Part shown: in pieces, positions 46,340 through 56,986 of the stretch
How positions within the stretch are numbered: the stretch's first letter is position 1
Layout: each line of letters starts with the position of its first letter
Source of the DNA: Odobenus rosmarus divergens
Taxonomy: Eukaryota > Chordata > Mammalia > Carnivora > Odobenidae
DNA: 64,000 nucleotides
Direction of reading: 5' to 3'
Assembly (NCBI RefSeq): GCF_000321225.1
Contig: NW_004451853.1
Location: forward strand, 210,761 to 274,760
Program-made: the position numbers and the translations under genes
Notes under the pieces: generated by a model
The model's database searches: none
What the model was told of the DNA's origin: nothing
What the model saw: the letters and a program-made list of their open reading frames with translations, nothing else

Positions 46340-47395
46340 TCTTGTGTCCAGACAGTGCAGACCTGATTTCTGGCAAGCTCCTGATTTCTATATGGTGAGC
46401 AGAATTGACACACTTTGGCCAATATGCCTGCCAGTCACTATTTTATCTACTCAGCTTCTCCACCATGACTTGTGAGTTATCTTCAGTCAATTCAGATTGG
46501 AGAGAGTAGGAAACACATGCTAGCTTAAAAAGTCAAGCCTCAATCCCCAATTCATTTTTACCAGGGAGCTCTTTACCTGAGAGAGTCCTCTGGCCTACAT
46601 TAACAGAGCTGATAAGTTGATGCAAAACAGATGTTTACTGTCTGAAGCAGGACTCTGAAGGGAGGAAGGAATTTTTGACTTCCCAAACGTAACCCCTAAC
46701 ATATTAGAGACCTCTTTTCATTCTCAGTTTTATGTGTTTGTGGTTTGTCCTTTTTTCTTAAATCACCTTTCCAGCAATTTGCATGTCATTGTTGTTTCAC
46801 AGTCTAAGATAAGAGATTCAGTCTGGGTCAAAAGCAACTGTAAAGACCTCAAGTGCATAGCTTTATAGCTCTTCCCTCTAATATTACTCTAGTCACATAT
46901 TACAGCTTCTTAACATGAACTTGCTTCCCCCAGCCACCTTCTCTCCCTCTAACAAATTATGTCTGCCCCCTGGACCAGGTTTCATAGCTTCTGCTTATTC
47001 ACATCAACCATTTGATCATGATCCTTAATGGTTCTTCCTCCAGCTCATAATTTTTCAGCAACTCCTCTGATGCTAACCACCAGCTGTCTCAGGATATTCA
47101 GCTGGGATTCAGAAGGCAGGGAATCTTACTAGCCGGCTCATGCCTTCACACCAAGCCATATCACTGATCCTGAAAAGCCTAGGGAAACAGCCCAGGGCCA
47201 GTCAAGTGTCTGTTCCTAAGCCTACCATCTCCGTTTGCCCTCCTCAATAACAGCTCAAAATTAACATATTGAGACAGAGTTCTTGATTCATACTCTTTTT
47301 CAGTCCTTAGTGTCCATAATGTGACATTCCCCATCTCTATAATGTGCCCACCATCTGGCAAGTTGTTCAGACCTATGTGTTCTCCTTGGTTTCTC
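46340..47395. other. Unique non-coding DNA
   Basis: No supported gene and no repeat identified with confidence. The small frames present have no domain. Confidence 0.45.
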
Positions 47396-47399
47396 CCTT

Positions 47400-48060
47400 T
47401 CCCCCATCACCTCACTCACAAACTCTCATTCATCACGTCTTATCGTTCTTTCTCTAAGGTAGGTCCCAAATCCATCCATTCTCTCAATTTCCATTAGCAT
47501 CTCCTTAATCCAGGACACCATTATTTCCTATCTGGATTATTACAACAACCTTCTAACAGCTCCCTAACCGGCTATTACATTTCCGATTCTTTCCATCATT
47601 CTATCCACATTCCTCAGAGCAGCAGTAATGATCTTTTTAAAATATACATTCAATTATATAGCACCCTCACTTAAAATCCTTCAGTAGCTCCCTATTTCCC
47701 TTAAAATAAAATCCAGTCTTTTCTCAGACTGACAGAGCTTCCCATGATCTGGTCCTGAATAATGTCTCCACCTGATCTCACAGTATGCTGCCCCCACTCA
47801 CAGTGTGCCAGGCATACCAGCCTTCTCCCAGTGACTCGGGACCCCTGAAGGTCTTTCCTGCCTTAGGGCCTCTGCACAGGCCTCTGCTTGCTTGCCCCTC
47901 CCTCTGTTCCTTCACTTGTTTTAGACAGGTGATCTTCTCTGAAGAGTCTTTCCTTGGCCACCCTGTCCAAAGGAAGTTTCCCCTGACTTGAATGTAATTC
48001 TTTATGTCACTGCCTTGTGCTTTCATGTTTTGCCTGTCCCCCTAAATTATAGGGAAAGAA
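47400..48060 (+). repeat. LINE L2 3' region (well preserved)
   Basis: Long colinear match to L2 in sense direction: 'tatctggattattacaacaaccttctaacagctccctaac', 'gcagtaatgatctttttaaaatatacattc', 'cccatgatctggtcctg', 'ccttagggcctctgcacagg', 'gtctttccttggccaccctg' and 'catgttttgcctgtccccc'. Coding capacity is lost. It is the best sense L2 copy of the window. Confidence 0.85.
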
Positions 48061-49700
48061 ACTATAAAAAACAACAGAGAGAGAGCAAAAGCCATAAGAG
48101 AAGTCAAGAAAACAAAACTTCAAAAAATAAGAGAAGGGGGAGGAAGCAAGAAATTGAAAGGAAATTGACATAAAATTACCAAACTCCTTGAAGAAAAAAA
48201 GTTCATAAAATTATTAGTAAACACAAATGTTGTGCACCCCTCAAGTGAGCATTCTGAACACTTCTAAGTCTGATGAAATGATTTCTAGGTTTCTTGTCTT
48301 CAAGATTTATGTAAGTCAGTCTTCCTTGAATTCTGGCAACTACCATATTCTCTAGTTTGATAACTTATCAAAAGGAAAGTTCAAAATGAGTTAGAAGCAT
48401 TTGAAGAAGTCATTAGGAGCCACGAGAAGAGGCTAACACTTCTTTTCTCATTGTGAGTTTGCATAGCAAGCATCCAAGACAAGTTTCAAAATAAAACAAC
48501 CCTCCCTTAGGGCCATGGGTACATGAGGCATCATTTCCCCACAATAGCCTGACCCTCTCGCCTGCCTTTGTCCTCTGCAATGCCTCTTTGTAAATCACAG
48601 GTGTTTGTGGGCATAAAGCCCATCAGAAGGGAGTTTCTTGTGAAGAGTTCTTTCTTTGCCACTTGTTCTAAACCTGTTCAGAGAGTGCTCCATGCCTTAA
48701 ACCAAATCTCCATAAAAATCAAGAAACAAGAAGTTTTCTGTATTCCTGCCCAGCAGCCGCACTATGACATTAGCTTCGACAGCTTTGTGACCCGGTATTA
48801 TTCCAACTTTATTCACTAGTCTCTTTTTCTCTTTCTCTCTCTATTCCTTTTTTTTAAAGCCTATTGGCATTTTTTTTTTTATCTACTGTAAAATAAAAAG
48901 GAGGAGGATGGTGTTTTTTTTTTTTTTAAAAGCACCCTATGTGGCAGCTAGAAAAAGCTATCTACAGTTACTGTAGTAATGGTTTCAAAAAACACCTGCA
49001 AATCAAAGAAAGACACCATAGCAGTGTCTTCAGTGTTGTTTTTTGTGGGGTTTTTTTCTTCCCTTAAAGTTCCTTCTTGGCCCTTCTAGGGTAGGCTCGG
49101 GAATGAATTTATGTGACAGCTATGAACTTAGTATTAAAATTGTGAATAGTGCCTAGCAGTTTTCATGCCCTTACTATAAGATCGCCTCAATTTGCCACAC
49201 AGCGGTGAATAGGGTAAAGGGGGGGAGGTGTCAAATGAATGGGAGGAGGAGGGTATGTGAATGGGAGGGTTTCCCTAGAGGGAGCAGCACAGCAGTCACG
49301 GGGGAAGAGTGATTTATTTTTGAAATTCCAGGAAGAAAGGCCAAGAGAAGCTGCCTAAGAGATCCTGAAGCATGGGGTGGGGGGTGTAAGATAAATAATA
49401 CGTCTGTCCACATTTAGCAAGTGTCAGCGCCAACTCTAGAAGCAGGGACTGGGCAAGGGCGAGGGGGGAGGTGTGATGGTAAATCCATTCCTCTGGTCTT
49501 CCAAGATTGAATATTAAATGCCAGCAGGGAGCAGATGCGGGTAGGGGCTTCAGACTGGGGGTAAGGGCACGGAAGGAGGGGGTTAAGCGTTTATCTCAAT
49601 GGAAATTAACCACTTGGGGAGCATTAGGAGAGAGCCGGAGCAGGCTGGGCGGGGGAGAAGTGTCTCTCAGTGAGTTTAAAGAGAGGAACTTTTCTGGTGC
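48061..49700. other. Unique DNA upstream of the CpG island
   Basis: No gene can be supported. A clean 83-codon frame at 48568-48819 is preceded by a pyrimidine-poor AG at 48598-48600 and has no recognised domain. G-rich purine sequence (49217-49480) leads toward the island and carries ggtaaaggggggg and ggtaaatccatt. A ctgggg|gtaagg string at 49555-49566 would fit a plus-strand splice donor. Confidence 0.4.
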
Positions 49701-49942
49701 AGGGATTTGGGGAGGGCGTTCAGAAAGCCGAGGTGCACCGGGACGCAGAGAGCAAGGTGGGACGTGCCCTCGGTCGCCCCCGTGGCCCCGCCCCCACCCC
49801 GTATTAGCATGCGGGCCGCAGAGGGCCAGCCGGGCGGGGGAGGGCGGCAGTGGGATTGCCGCGCGGGGCGCATTGTGGGCCGCGCTCGCCTCCGCGGGGG
49901 ACCATCTGCTCGCTGTCAATGCATCACCTGCTCGTCTGGGCC

Positions 49943-49956
49943 GTCGCCGGGGCAAC
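49943..49956. promoter_or_regulatory. RFX X-box in the CpG island
   Basis: The 14-mer gtcgccggggcaac has a perfect right half-site (ggcaac), a left half-site with one change (gtcgcc for gttgcc) and the correct 2-bp spacer. X-boxes near transcription starts are typical of cilium and neuronal genes controlled by RFX factors. Functional use is inferred. Confidence 0.6.
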
Positions 49957-49995
49957 GTGGGGCGGGGGATTAAGGATCGTGTGCGTCTGGGTTCG

Positions 49996-50020
49996 GGCGG
50001 CGGCGGCGGCGGGGGCGGGG
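49996..50020 (+). repeat. (GGC)n tract with G-rich end
   Basis: Five GGC units followed by gggggcgggg. Short trinucleotide tracts like this are common in 5' untranslated exons. It could also form a G-quadruplex. Confidence 0.85.
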
Positions 50021-50409
50021 CGCTCCTCGGTCGCCCCGGGCCTGGGACCGTAGGCCGGGCGGAGGGGGCCCGCGACCACAGTGGCTGGCTCAGCCGTTCG
50101 CCGCTCCCCTCCGGCTTTGCAAAGACAGCCGAGCCGCCTTCACTCGCGGAGGTGGCTGGTGTCCGGAGGGGGAGCAGACAGCAAAAGATCCAGCCGTTTG
50201 AAACCACCCAGAAAGCGAGAACTGTGATCCTCGGGTCTACCTGGAGCTTCTTGGGCCATGTCCCAGGACCGGCGTCTGCAGCCTCCTGCGGGGAAACTGA
50301 TCCGCCCAACCCGGTCCCTGGAACCGTTCTGAGCAACGCCCCCGCAACGCCGTTCTGAGCGCCCCGCAGTCGTTGGGCAACCACAATGGGGTGCGCATGG
50401 CGGGTAGAC

Positions 50410-51697
50410 CCTCCCTGGTTCCTGTCACCTACGTTACAGATAACTTCCACACCTCTCATCTGATATTTTGTTCTGCCGCCCAACGCTCAGGCTGGGGGAG
50501 CCTTTGACATCAGAATATGAGTGACACTTGTTCTTTGGGGGAGCATGGTCCCAAGGTTTATCAAAACGGGTTTATTTTCCATGGGGAAAGTGGTTCTGGG
50601 GTCCTGAAGTCCCCTTTCCACCTATTCCTGTTCCTCTCACTCGAATCAATTTTGAACCCAGGAGTACAACGAGCGATGTAAGCCAACAGCAGGGGGCAGA
50701 GCGAGGCTGTGGATGGAAACAAGTGTCCCCTTTGGGATTACATTTGCTCCGGAGTCACCAACAAAGGTCCTTCCTATCTGCCGAAGGATTCCGTGCCCCT
50801 TAAACTCCCTTACCTAAGTTTTCCATGGACTCCACAGAAGCAAGGCGTTATTAAGCTTTAATCACAGCTGGTAATATATCATGTTTTCTTTCTGGGCCGG
50901 CTAAGTACTGTTATTCCCCTGCAGAATAACCTGAAGCAGCAAAAAAGTTGAGATTCACCAAATCCCAGGCTGGACCGCCCAGACCCATATCTAAAACATT
51001 TCCAGTCCGGTAAAATCCCAGCTTGTTTCTAAAGATTTGAGTCAAGAAAATCCCAAACCTGTCTTGTTAGATCTCATTCCAGGGGCCGGCAACTCTTGAG
51101 AATCAACAGTCTTTCTCTGACTAACTTAGCCACTCCAACCCTTTCCCTACAGTTCTGTTTTCTGAAGAAACAGAGAAATTGGCCTCTTTTCCAGTAAACC
51201 CTTTGTGCTGAAGAAATTATTAAACTGTCCATTAACCTTCTCAAATTTTCATCTGTCTTTGATTCCAGCCATTTTTCTCTTCTTTAACCAAACCCTTATT
51301 TAAAGTTACACTAAATACAAGTTGATAATATCTATCTTATGTATTTCTCCAACTAAAATCTCAAAATCATCAAATACAATTTCTCTCATCCTTTTATGAT
51401 TTCTGGATATGAACATAAAAATTAGACTAATTTCATGATTAAAATTACAGTTTTAAAATTTACTGTTGCCACCATTTATTTGCTGTTCCTATCATTTATA
51501 TGCAAGCGAAGAACGTTAACTCTACAAATACCCATGTGTTTTGACACAATAGATGAAGGAAAAAAAATAAGTGTGTAATGTATTAACTTGCTCAAAAGAT
51601 AAAGAAAATTCTACCCATCCAAAACTGCTGTTAATTGTGACTTTCATGGATTAAAGTTGAGCGTTCTGAGAAGGCAGGCTCTTTGATTCACAAGGTA
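50410..51697. other. Unique DNA downstream of the CpG island
   Basis: No gene supported. On the minus strand cttag|gtaagg (about 50808-50818) is a good match to a splice donor, so a minus-strand first exon ending here is conceivable but unproven. AT content rises steadily after 51200. Confidence 0.4.
50686..50698 (+). promoter_or_regulatory. CTCF-like core motif
   Basis: acagcagggggca matches the CTCF core CCASYAGRKGGCR at 12 of 13 positions (the first C is A). It lies just outside the CpG island, a common position for CTCF. A single short motif match, so modest confidence. Confidence 0.4.
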
Positions 51698-52027
51698 TAG
51701 CTGTCCCTGGAACAACATGGGGGTTAGGGGCACTGACCTCCCACATAGTCAAAAATCCACGTAGAGTATTTGACTCCCCCCAGATTAACTACTAATAACC
51801 TACTGTTGTAGCTTATTATACTATATACTATATAAGGCTTACCTATAACATAAACAGCACATAGTTTCTATGTTATATGTATATATACTATATTCTTACA
51901 ATAAGCTAGATAATAAAGGAGTTATTAGGAAAATCATAAGGAAAAGAAAATACATTTATAATACTGTAAAAATCGTCATATAAGTGGACCCATGCAGTTC
52001 AAACCCGTGTTATTCAAGGGCCAGCTG
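51698..52027. mobile_element. Tigger2-family MITE (MER8/MER28-like)
   Basis: Inverted terminal repeats pair agctgtccctggaacaacat at the left with the reverse complement of gtgttattcaagggccagct at the right. TA dinucleotides flank both ends (51696-51697, 52028-52029), as for mariner/Tigger insertions. The inside (ggggttaggggcactgacc ... ataagtggacccatgcagtt) matches the Tigger2 non-autonomous form. It has no transposase and is inactive. Confidence 0.9.
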
Positions 52028-52289
52028 TACTTCCAAATACATAGAATCATGGCATCATTCCTATTTAAAGAAGGATGAGTTTGAGTCCATCAGCTCTATT
52101 GACAAAGTAACTGAAATGGAAATACAAGTAACCTGCCCAAGACTGTTACAGAAAAGCTGAGGATGCCCAGGGCACTCTCAACCCCACGAACCTCCCGAGG
52201 GAGCACTTTCCACACCAAAAACACCTCAAAATGCCTTTTATCTACTCTATTCCTACTCCAACAGCTGCTGACTTCACAGCAGAGATGAG

Positions 52290-52957
52290 AACTCTTCATC
52301 AATTCAACGAATAATCATTGAACACCTGCCACATGTCAGGCAAGCTAGACAAAGATCCCACCCTTACGGCACTCACTGCTTAGTAGGGGTAAATAGATTT
52401 AAAAAAACAAAAAACCTCTTTTCTTTACTCATTTACCCAATAAACATTTCTTGAGCAACTAATCAGTACTATGATAAGAGGGAAAAAATATATCCATAAA
52501 TAACATAGGGATATCTCTCTCAAAAAAAGAAAAACATACAAAAAAATTAGAGCATAATGTAGTTAATTAGAAAATACCAGTAGGACAAAGTATCATGGAA
52601 GTAAAGAGGACGCATCAGATAAATTTGCCTGGATAGCACCACAGAGATGTCATAAAGTGGGCGATGAAGAATTAGTAGGAGTCCCCAGCACCTAAAATAG
52701 GGCATGGACATAGCAGATGCCCAATAATTAGTTGTTCAATGAACAAATGATGTAGTTTTCAAGTAGACAAAGGGAAGACAATCCAGGCAAAAATGTCACA
52801 GTATGAACAAAGACTCCAGGAAATACTATTAAAGGGATGATGAGTGAGCAGTTCACTGCAAGTCAAACAATGTAAGAAGAAAGAGGAAGATGGAATGCCA
52901 GTGTGGAGGCATGTGGAGGAGGGATTTGCATATCATGCCAAGAAGGTAGACTTTGTC
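52290..52957 (-). repeat. LINE L2, antisense (part 1)
   Basis: Opens with 'tcaattcaacgaataatcattgaacacctgccacatgtcaggc', the L2 terminus in reverse complement, and carries a second L2-like terminus at about 52430 ('catttacccaataaacatttcttgagcaac'), so two old fragments may be merged. It continues to the SINE at 52958. Confidence 0.65.
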
Positions 52958-53160
52958 GGGGTGCCTGGGTGGCTCTTTTAAGCGTCTGCCTTCAGCTCAA
53001 GTCATGATCCCAAGGTCCTGGGATCGAGCCCCACATTGGGCTCCCTGCTCCACGGGAAGCCTGCTTCTCCCTCTCCCACTCCCCCTGCTTGTGTTCTGGC
53101 TCTTGCTATCTCTCTTTCTGTCAAATAAATAAAAATAAAATCTTAAAAAAAAAAAAGAAA
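52958..53160 (+). mobile_element. Carnivoran SINE (arctoid type)
   Basis: Head ggggtgcctgggtggctctt lacks the usual cagtcg bases before taagcg, so box A is altered. The body 'gggaagcctgcttctccctctcccactccccctgcttgtg' is typical. A perfect 18-bp duplication, aagaaggtagactttgtc, lies at 52940-52957 and 53161-53178. Confidence 0.95.
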
Positions 53161-53178
53161 AAGAAGGTAGACTTTGTC

Positions 53179-53225
53179 TTAAGGACCAATAAATTTTCAA
53201 CAGCAGAACGCTTGCTTTAAATAGA
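53179..53225 (-). repeat. LINE L2, antisense (part 2)
   Basis: Short continuation after the SINE ('ttaaggaccaataaattttcaacagcagaacg'), matching the 'aaggaccatgggaagccattg...' part of antisense L2. Confidence 0.5.
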
Positions 53226-53479
53226 ATTGCAAGGAACACAAATATAATAAAATTAATCAAAACAGAGTGGCCCTACTTGAAACAGAGGTAGGACCTGACA
53301 CCCCGCCCTCTGGTCACAATCTCACTGTCTCGGCACTGCTGGGGAACCTAGCATGCCCCTTGGAACACTCTTTGAAAACCAGTGCCATGGTCCATGGGTC
53401 ATCACTGAACATTATTGGACATGACAATGCAAGTTTGGATGGAAAGAAGCCAAGAAGAATAGTTAGGATGCTATTGAAA

Positions 53480-53601
53480 CATGTACTGCCTGGAGCACTG
53501 GGTGTTATATGAAAACAATGAAGCGTGGATCACTACATCAAAAACTAATGATGTATTGTATGGTGACTAACATAACATAATAAAATTAAATTTTAAAAAA
53601 A
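53480..53601 (+). mobile_element. Short 5'-truncated L1 tail
   Basis: Only about 120 bases: 'tggagcactgggtgttatatg', 'cactacatcaaaaactaatgatgtattgtatggtgactaacataac' and an A-rich end. A perfect 15-bp duplication, aggatgctattgaaa, lies at 53465-53479 and 53602-53616. Same 3' UTR family as the copies at 57 and 63.5 kb. Confidence 0.95.
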
Positions 53602-53619
53602 AGGATGCTATTGAAATTG

Positions 53620-54640
53620 TCCAAGCACAAACTAATGAGGATTTAAGTTAGACCAGTGACAATCATACTGAAATGGAAGATAAAGAGATTTTGAAGATGG
53701 AATCCTTAATATGTATGGTCTTTCTACTTCAGGGAAAATAATTTCACCTCTGGTACATCTGGATTTGGATATTTTTAAATGATAATATGTAACAAAGTAC
53801 ATCACAGCTGTTACTACGGCCAACACCTTCCCACACTTGCAAAAGTCTGTGAAAAAAAACACAAATTCCTTTGCAGTGACTAGTTAAAATATGGCTTGGA
53901 TCTCAGAATATAGGTTTTTGGATTTCTAAGAGGAGCAAATGGAAGATTTAGGAAAACAGCAAAAAGGAGGGTACAGATGAGAGTGGTCCAGTACTCCCTT
54001 AATTAATAACCAGGGGAACCAATTTGTGTGCAATAATCAAAGTTATGGTGAACAGTGACCCTTCCCCACACCCCCTCAAATGTAAGCATTCAAGTGTTGT
54101 TCTTAAAAGGCATATAAAGTTCACATATAATATTGCTCACTTATATTTAGATATATTTGATGATGAAAGGTCCCTCATGGGTAGAAAATCTGTGACTTAA
54201 GGAAACCACAAATTATGGACTGGGTAAAACAAAGATATATGCTCTTGCAAATAAGCTAATGGAAGAGAGACAGCAAAGGGGAGCTGGGAAGCCAAGGAAA
54301 TTCACATGATGAAGATAGCTGGCATTTAGCCAAAAGTGAAAACTATAAATATTAATCAGATGAGAATCAGTATCACTTTACTGCAAGAATGTTCTGTAAT
54401 TAAGAGGGTGGGTATTGTGCTGTGCATGTTAGCACAATTGTTGCCAATAATACCGAATGCCGGCAGCTCCTGAGCACTGGAGAAAACACAGATTCCTAAA
54501 GATGTCACCTACCAGAAAGTTTACCACATACGCATGAGCTGTTTATGTCAAATTCAAATGATACTTCAAAATAAAGGGGGAAGAAATACCAGGGCTTCAA
54601 AATTGTGCTTCTGTCTTTAAAAGAAAACAAACGACAAGGA
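53620..54640. other. Unique non-coding DNA
   Basis: No supported gene or repeat. The longest frames are under 80 codons. Confidence 0.5.
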
Positions 54641-54644
54641 AAAA

Positions 54645-54775
54645 AATATCTGTTGGACGCCTATTATATGCCAGGCATTTACTAGACACTTTCCATACAT
54701 CATGTCATTTAATCCTTACCTCAAACCTGCAGGAAAGATGTCCTCATAACCACATTTCAAAGATGCATTAGTTCC
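54645..54775 (+). repeat. MIR SINE fragment
   Basis: Follows MIR: 'tgttggacgcctattatatgccaggcatttactagacactttccatacatcatgtcatttaatccttac', then a diverged 'aaagatgcattag' box. Confidence 0.8.
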
Positions 54776-54779
54776 AAAG

Positions 54780-55900
54780 TTGGCTCTGCTGTCCAGGGTG
54801 CGACTCTGGGTGTGTCTCAAGTAGAGCAGAGGTGAAATGTCCCTAACATTGGTGACGTGACAAGATCATGAGATTAAGGTGCTTAATGGATTATCCACGT
54901 GAGCAGTGAGTCTTCCAGGGAGCTGATGACCCTTGGAGTGAAGGGGAAGTCTTGGAGGGAGGTGCCAAAGCTCTCATCTGGGGAAGTCAGCAGTAACTCT
55001 ACTCAATGGTCAGGCAAAGGGTGTTTAGAAACATTCCGAGTATCAAAGGAGAGGAGGTTACTGGAGACCAAAGGAGTAATGGTTGAAAGAGGCAGAGGGG
55101 GACGAAAGTATGTTGTTCCCTACCTTCCTCTGTGCCCAGACACAGATGAGCAAGGATGAAGACATCCACTGTGGCAGGGTGCAAAAGCAGGCATCTCTTC
55201 AAAGGAAAATAGGGGTTTAGTTAGGTCAGAAGTGGAGGGCTCTTTGAATGAAGAGGCCAAGGATGTAGAGGTCACTTTCTTGTCTCTCCCTTGCCTATAG
55301 TCTAAAATCCAAATACTTAGAGGTCATTGAAGCCCTTCATGAGATGATCTATAATGGCACAGCTTCAGATAGGCCTTCCCTAGTAAATGTTTAACAACCA
55401 GCTCTCTGAGAGGATAAAACCCTGATCTGTAGCATCTGCCAATATCCCTGGTTGTAAATACTCCCACCATGATTGACTTCAGCTTCCAAGGCCACATTAG
55501 TGAGTGCAGAGTTAGCAAAAGATGTGCACAGTCAGCTCTGATGAGCCAGTGCAAATTGGTTCCAACACACCATTCGCCCTTGTCTATTTCATGTTCTCCT
55601 GTCCCTTCTTCCCATTTAATCCTTACCTCTGTATTCTTGTTCAAAGGTAGGGCTGCTAACTTCGGCAACTATACACGGCACAACTCTGGCAGAACCTTGT
55701 TCATCACAGTCATCACTGACACATTTATGTAATATAACAGCTTTCCTTCAGATGGCTGCTAAGTACAAAGAACAGGAGACTGTCCCTAATTTGCACAGAG
55801 GCATCATTTGGTTGTCATGCTGCTCAAAGATCACATACTGGAAATCCATCCCACAGGCATCTTTTTCGTTAGCTCACAGGGAGTTTAAAAATGTTTATTT
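54780..55900. other. Non-coding DNA with a possible L2 fragment
   Basis: No supported gene. About 55285-55380 ('gtctaaaatccaaatacttagaggtcattgaagcccttcatgagatgatctataatgg') resembles sense L2. The remaining frames, up to 114 codons, have no domain. Confidence 0.4.
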
Positions 55901-55919
55901 TTAAAAAACTAATTTGCCA

Positions 55920-56474
55920 TTCATCTATTGATGGACCCTTGGGCTGCTTCCATAATTTGGCTATTGTAAGTAATGCTGCAATAAACATAGGGGTACATAT
56001 ATCCCTTTGAATTAGTGTTTTTGTATTGAATGGATAAAGAAGATGTGGTATATTATATACATACAGTGGAATATTATTCGGTCATAAAAAAGAATGAAAT
56101 CCTGCCATTTGCAACGACATGGATGGAGCTAGAGAGTATAATGCTAAGTGAAGTAAGTCAGTAGAAGGAAGACGAATACCACATGATTTCACTCATACGT
56201 GGAATTTAAGAAACAAATGAGCAAAAGAAAAAAGAGAGAGACAAACCAAGAAACAGACTCTTAAGTATAGAGAACAAAGTGATGGTTACCAGAGGGGAGG
56301 TGGGTTGGGGGATGGATGAAATAAGAGATGGGGATTAAGGAGTGCACTCGCTGTGATGACCACCGGGTATTTTATGTAAGTCTTGAATCACTATATGATA
56401 CACCTGAAACTAATATTACCCTGTATGTTAACTACACTGGAATTAGAATAAAAAACTTAATAAAAGATAAAAAT
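55920..56474 (+). mobile_element. L1 insertion with 5' inversion (twin priming)
   Basis: The first 100 bases or so (55920 to about 56022) are L1 ORF2 in antisense: 'tcatctattgatggacccttgggctgcttcc', 'gctgcaataaacataggggtac'. From about 56027 the element runs in sense, 'gaatggataaagaagatgtgg', through 'gaatattattcggtcataaaaaag' and the 3' UTR to an A-rich end. A 16-bp duplication with two mismatches, aaaaactaatttgcca (55904-55919) / aaaaactagcttgcca (56475-56490), encloses both parts, so they are one event. The two arms meet at the same ORF2 point. Confidence 0.93.
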
Positions 56475-56689
56475 AAAAACTAGCTTGCCAACATTTAAAA
56501 ATAAGAAAACAAAAATCCAAATTTCTGGATTCTCTTGGGAAAATCAGAGCAGGCTGCATAATGAACAAATGGAAAATGCCTCTGCCTACAAAAAGCTAGT
56601 CATTCAAAGGATGGCAGATCCATCAGCCCACCCAGGCTGGTATTTTATACTCAGCATTTTTACCCTGATATCCTGGAATCCATGTTATC

Positions 56690-56968
56690 TGGACTCCATT
56701 TTCTTCTGAAATCCCTCCCCTACCTTCCCTCTGTTTCCAGAACAATCCTCACACCTGCCATCTTCTTCCTGAAATACTCCAATCCCCAGCCCCTTCACTT
56801 GGCCAACTCCCACTCATCCTTCCATTTCAACCAACTCTCAGCGAGACTCCCAAATAGCCTTCAGCCTGCTTATACCCATACCACACACCACAGAGCACTC
56901 AGAGTGGTCTTTTTAAAATGCAAATCAAATCATGGCACAGGGTAATTATAATGGGACACAAACTCCTT
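56690..56968 (+). repeat. LINE L2 (part 1, interrupted by L1)
   Basis: Sense L2 phrases 'cttcactcggc/cttggccaactcccactcatcc' and 'agagtggtctttttaaaatgcaaatcaaatcatg', then the L1 target site. Resumes after the L1 at 57554. The order of blocks is not perfectly colinear with the L2 at 47.4 kb, so more than one L2 piece may be present. Confidence 0.6.
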
Positions 56969-56986
56969 AAAATAGTCCTTAAAGGA

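Larger units (their letters stand above)
49734..50405. promoter_or_regulatory. CpG island, probable promoter
   Basis: CpG dinucleotides are packed here (roughly 70 by eye in about 670 bases) and rare in the rest of the 64 kb. The centre is strongly GC-rich with ccccgcccccacccc (GC-box/KLF type) at about 49786-49800, a short GGC run and an RFX X-box. Islands of this kind mark most vertebrate housekeeping and developmental promoters and often fire in both directions. No TATA box stands out. Long stop-free frames on both strands (283 and 295 codons) reflect the GC content and are not accepted as genes. The transcript it serves is not identified. Confidence 0.85.

Noticed and set aside
49919..50053. 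Short frame starting MHHLLVWAVAGATWG that resembles a signal peptide
   Set aside because: The start context is weak (T at -3), the hydrophobic part runs into a GGC-encoded alanine tract, and no clear splice donor follows.
49507..50483. Opposite-strand frames of 283 and 295 codons across the CpG island
   Set aside because: GC-rich DNA has few stop codons, and both strands are open over the same bases. The products are low-complexity Gly/Pro/Arg/Ala-rich with no domain, and neither begins in a good start context.
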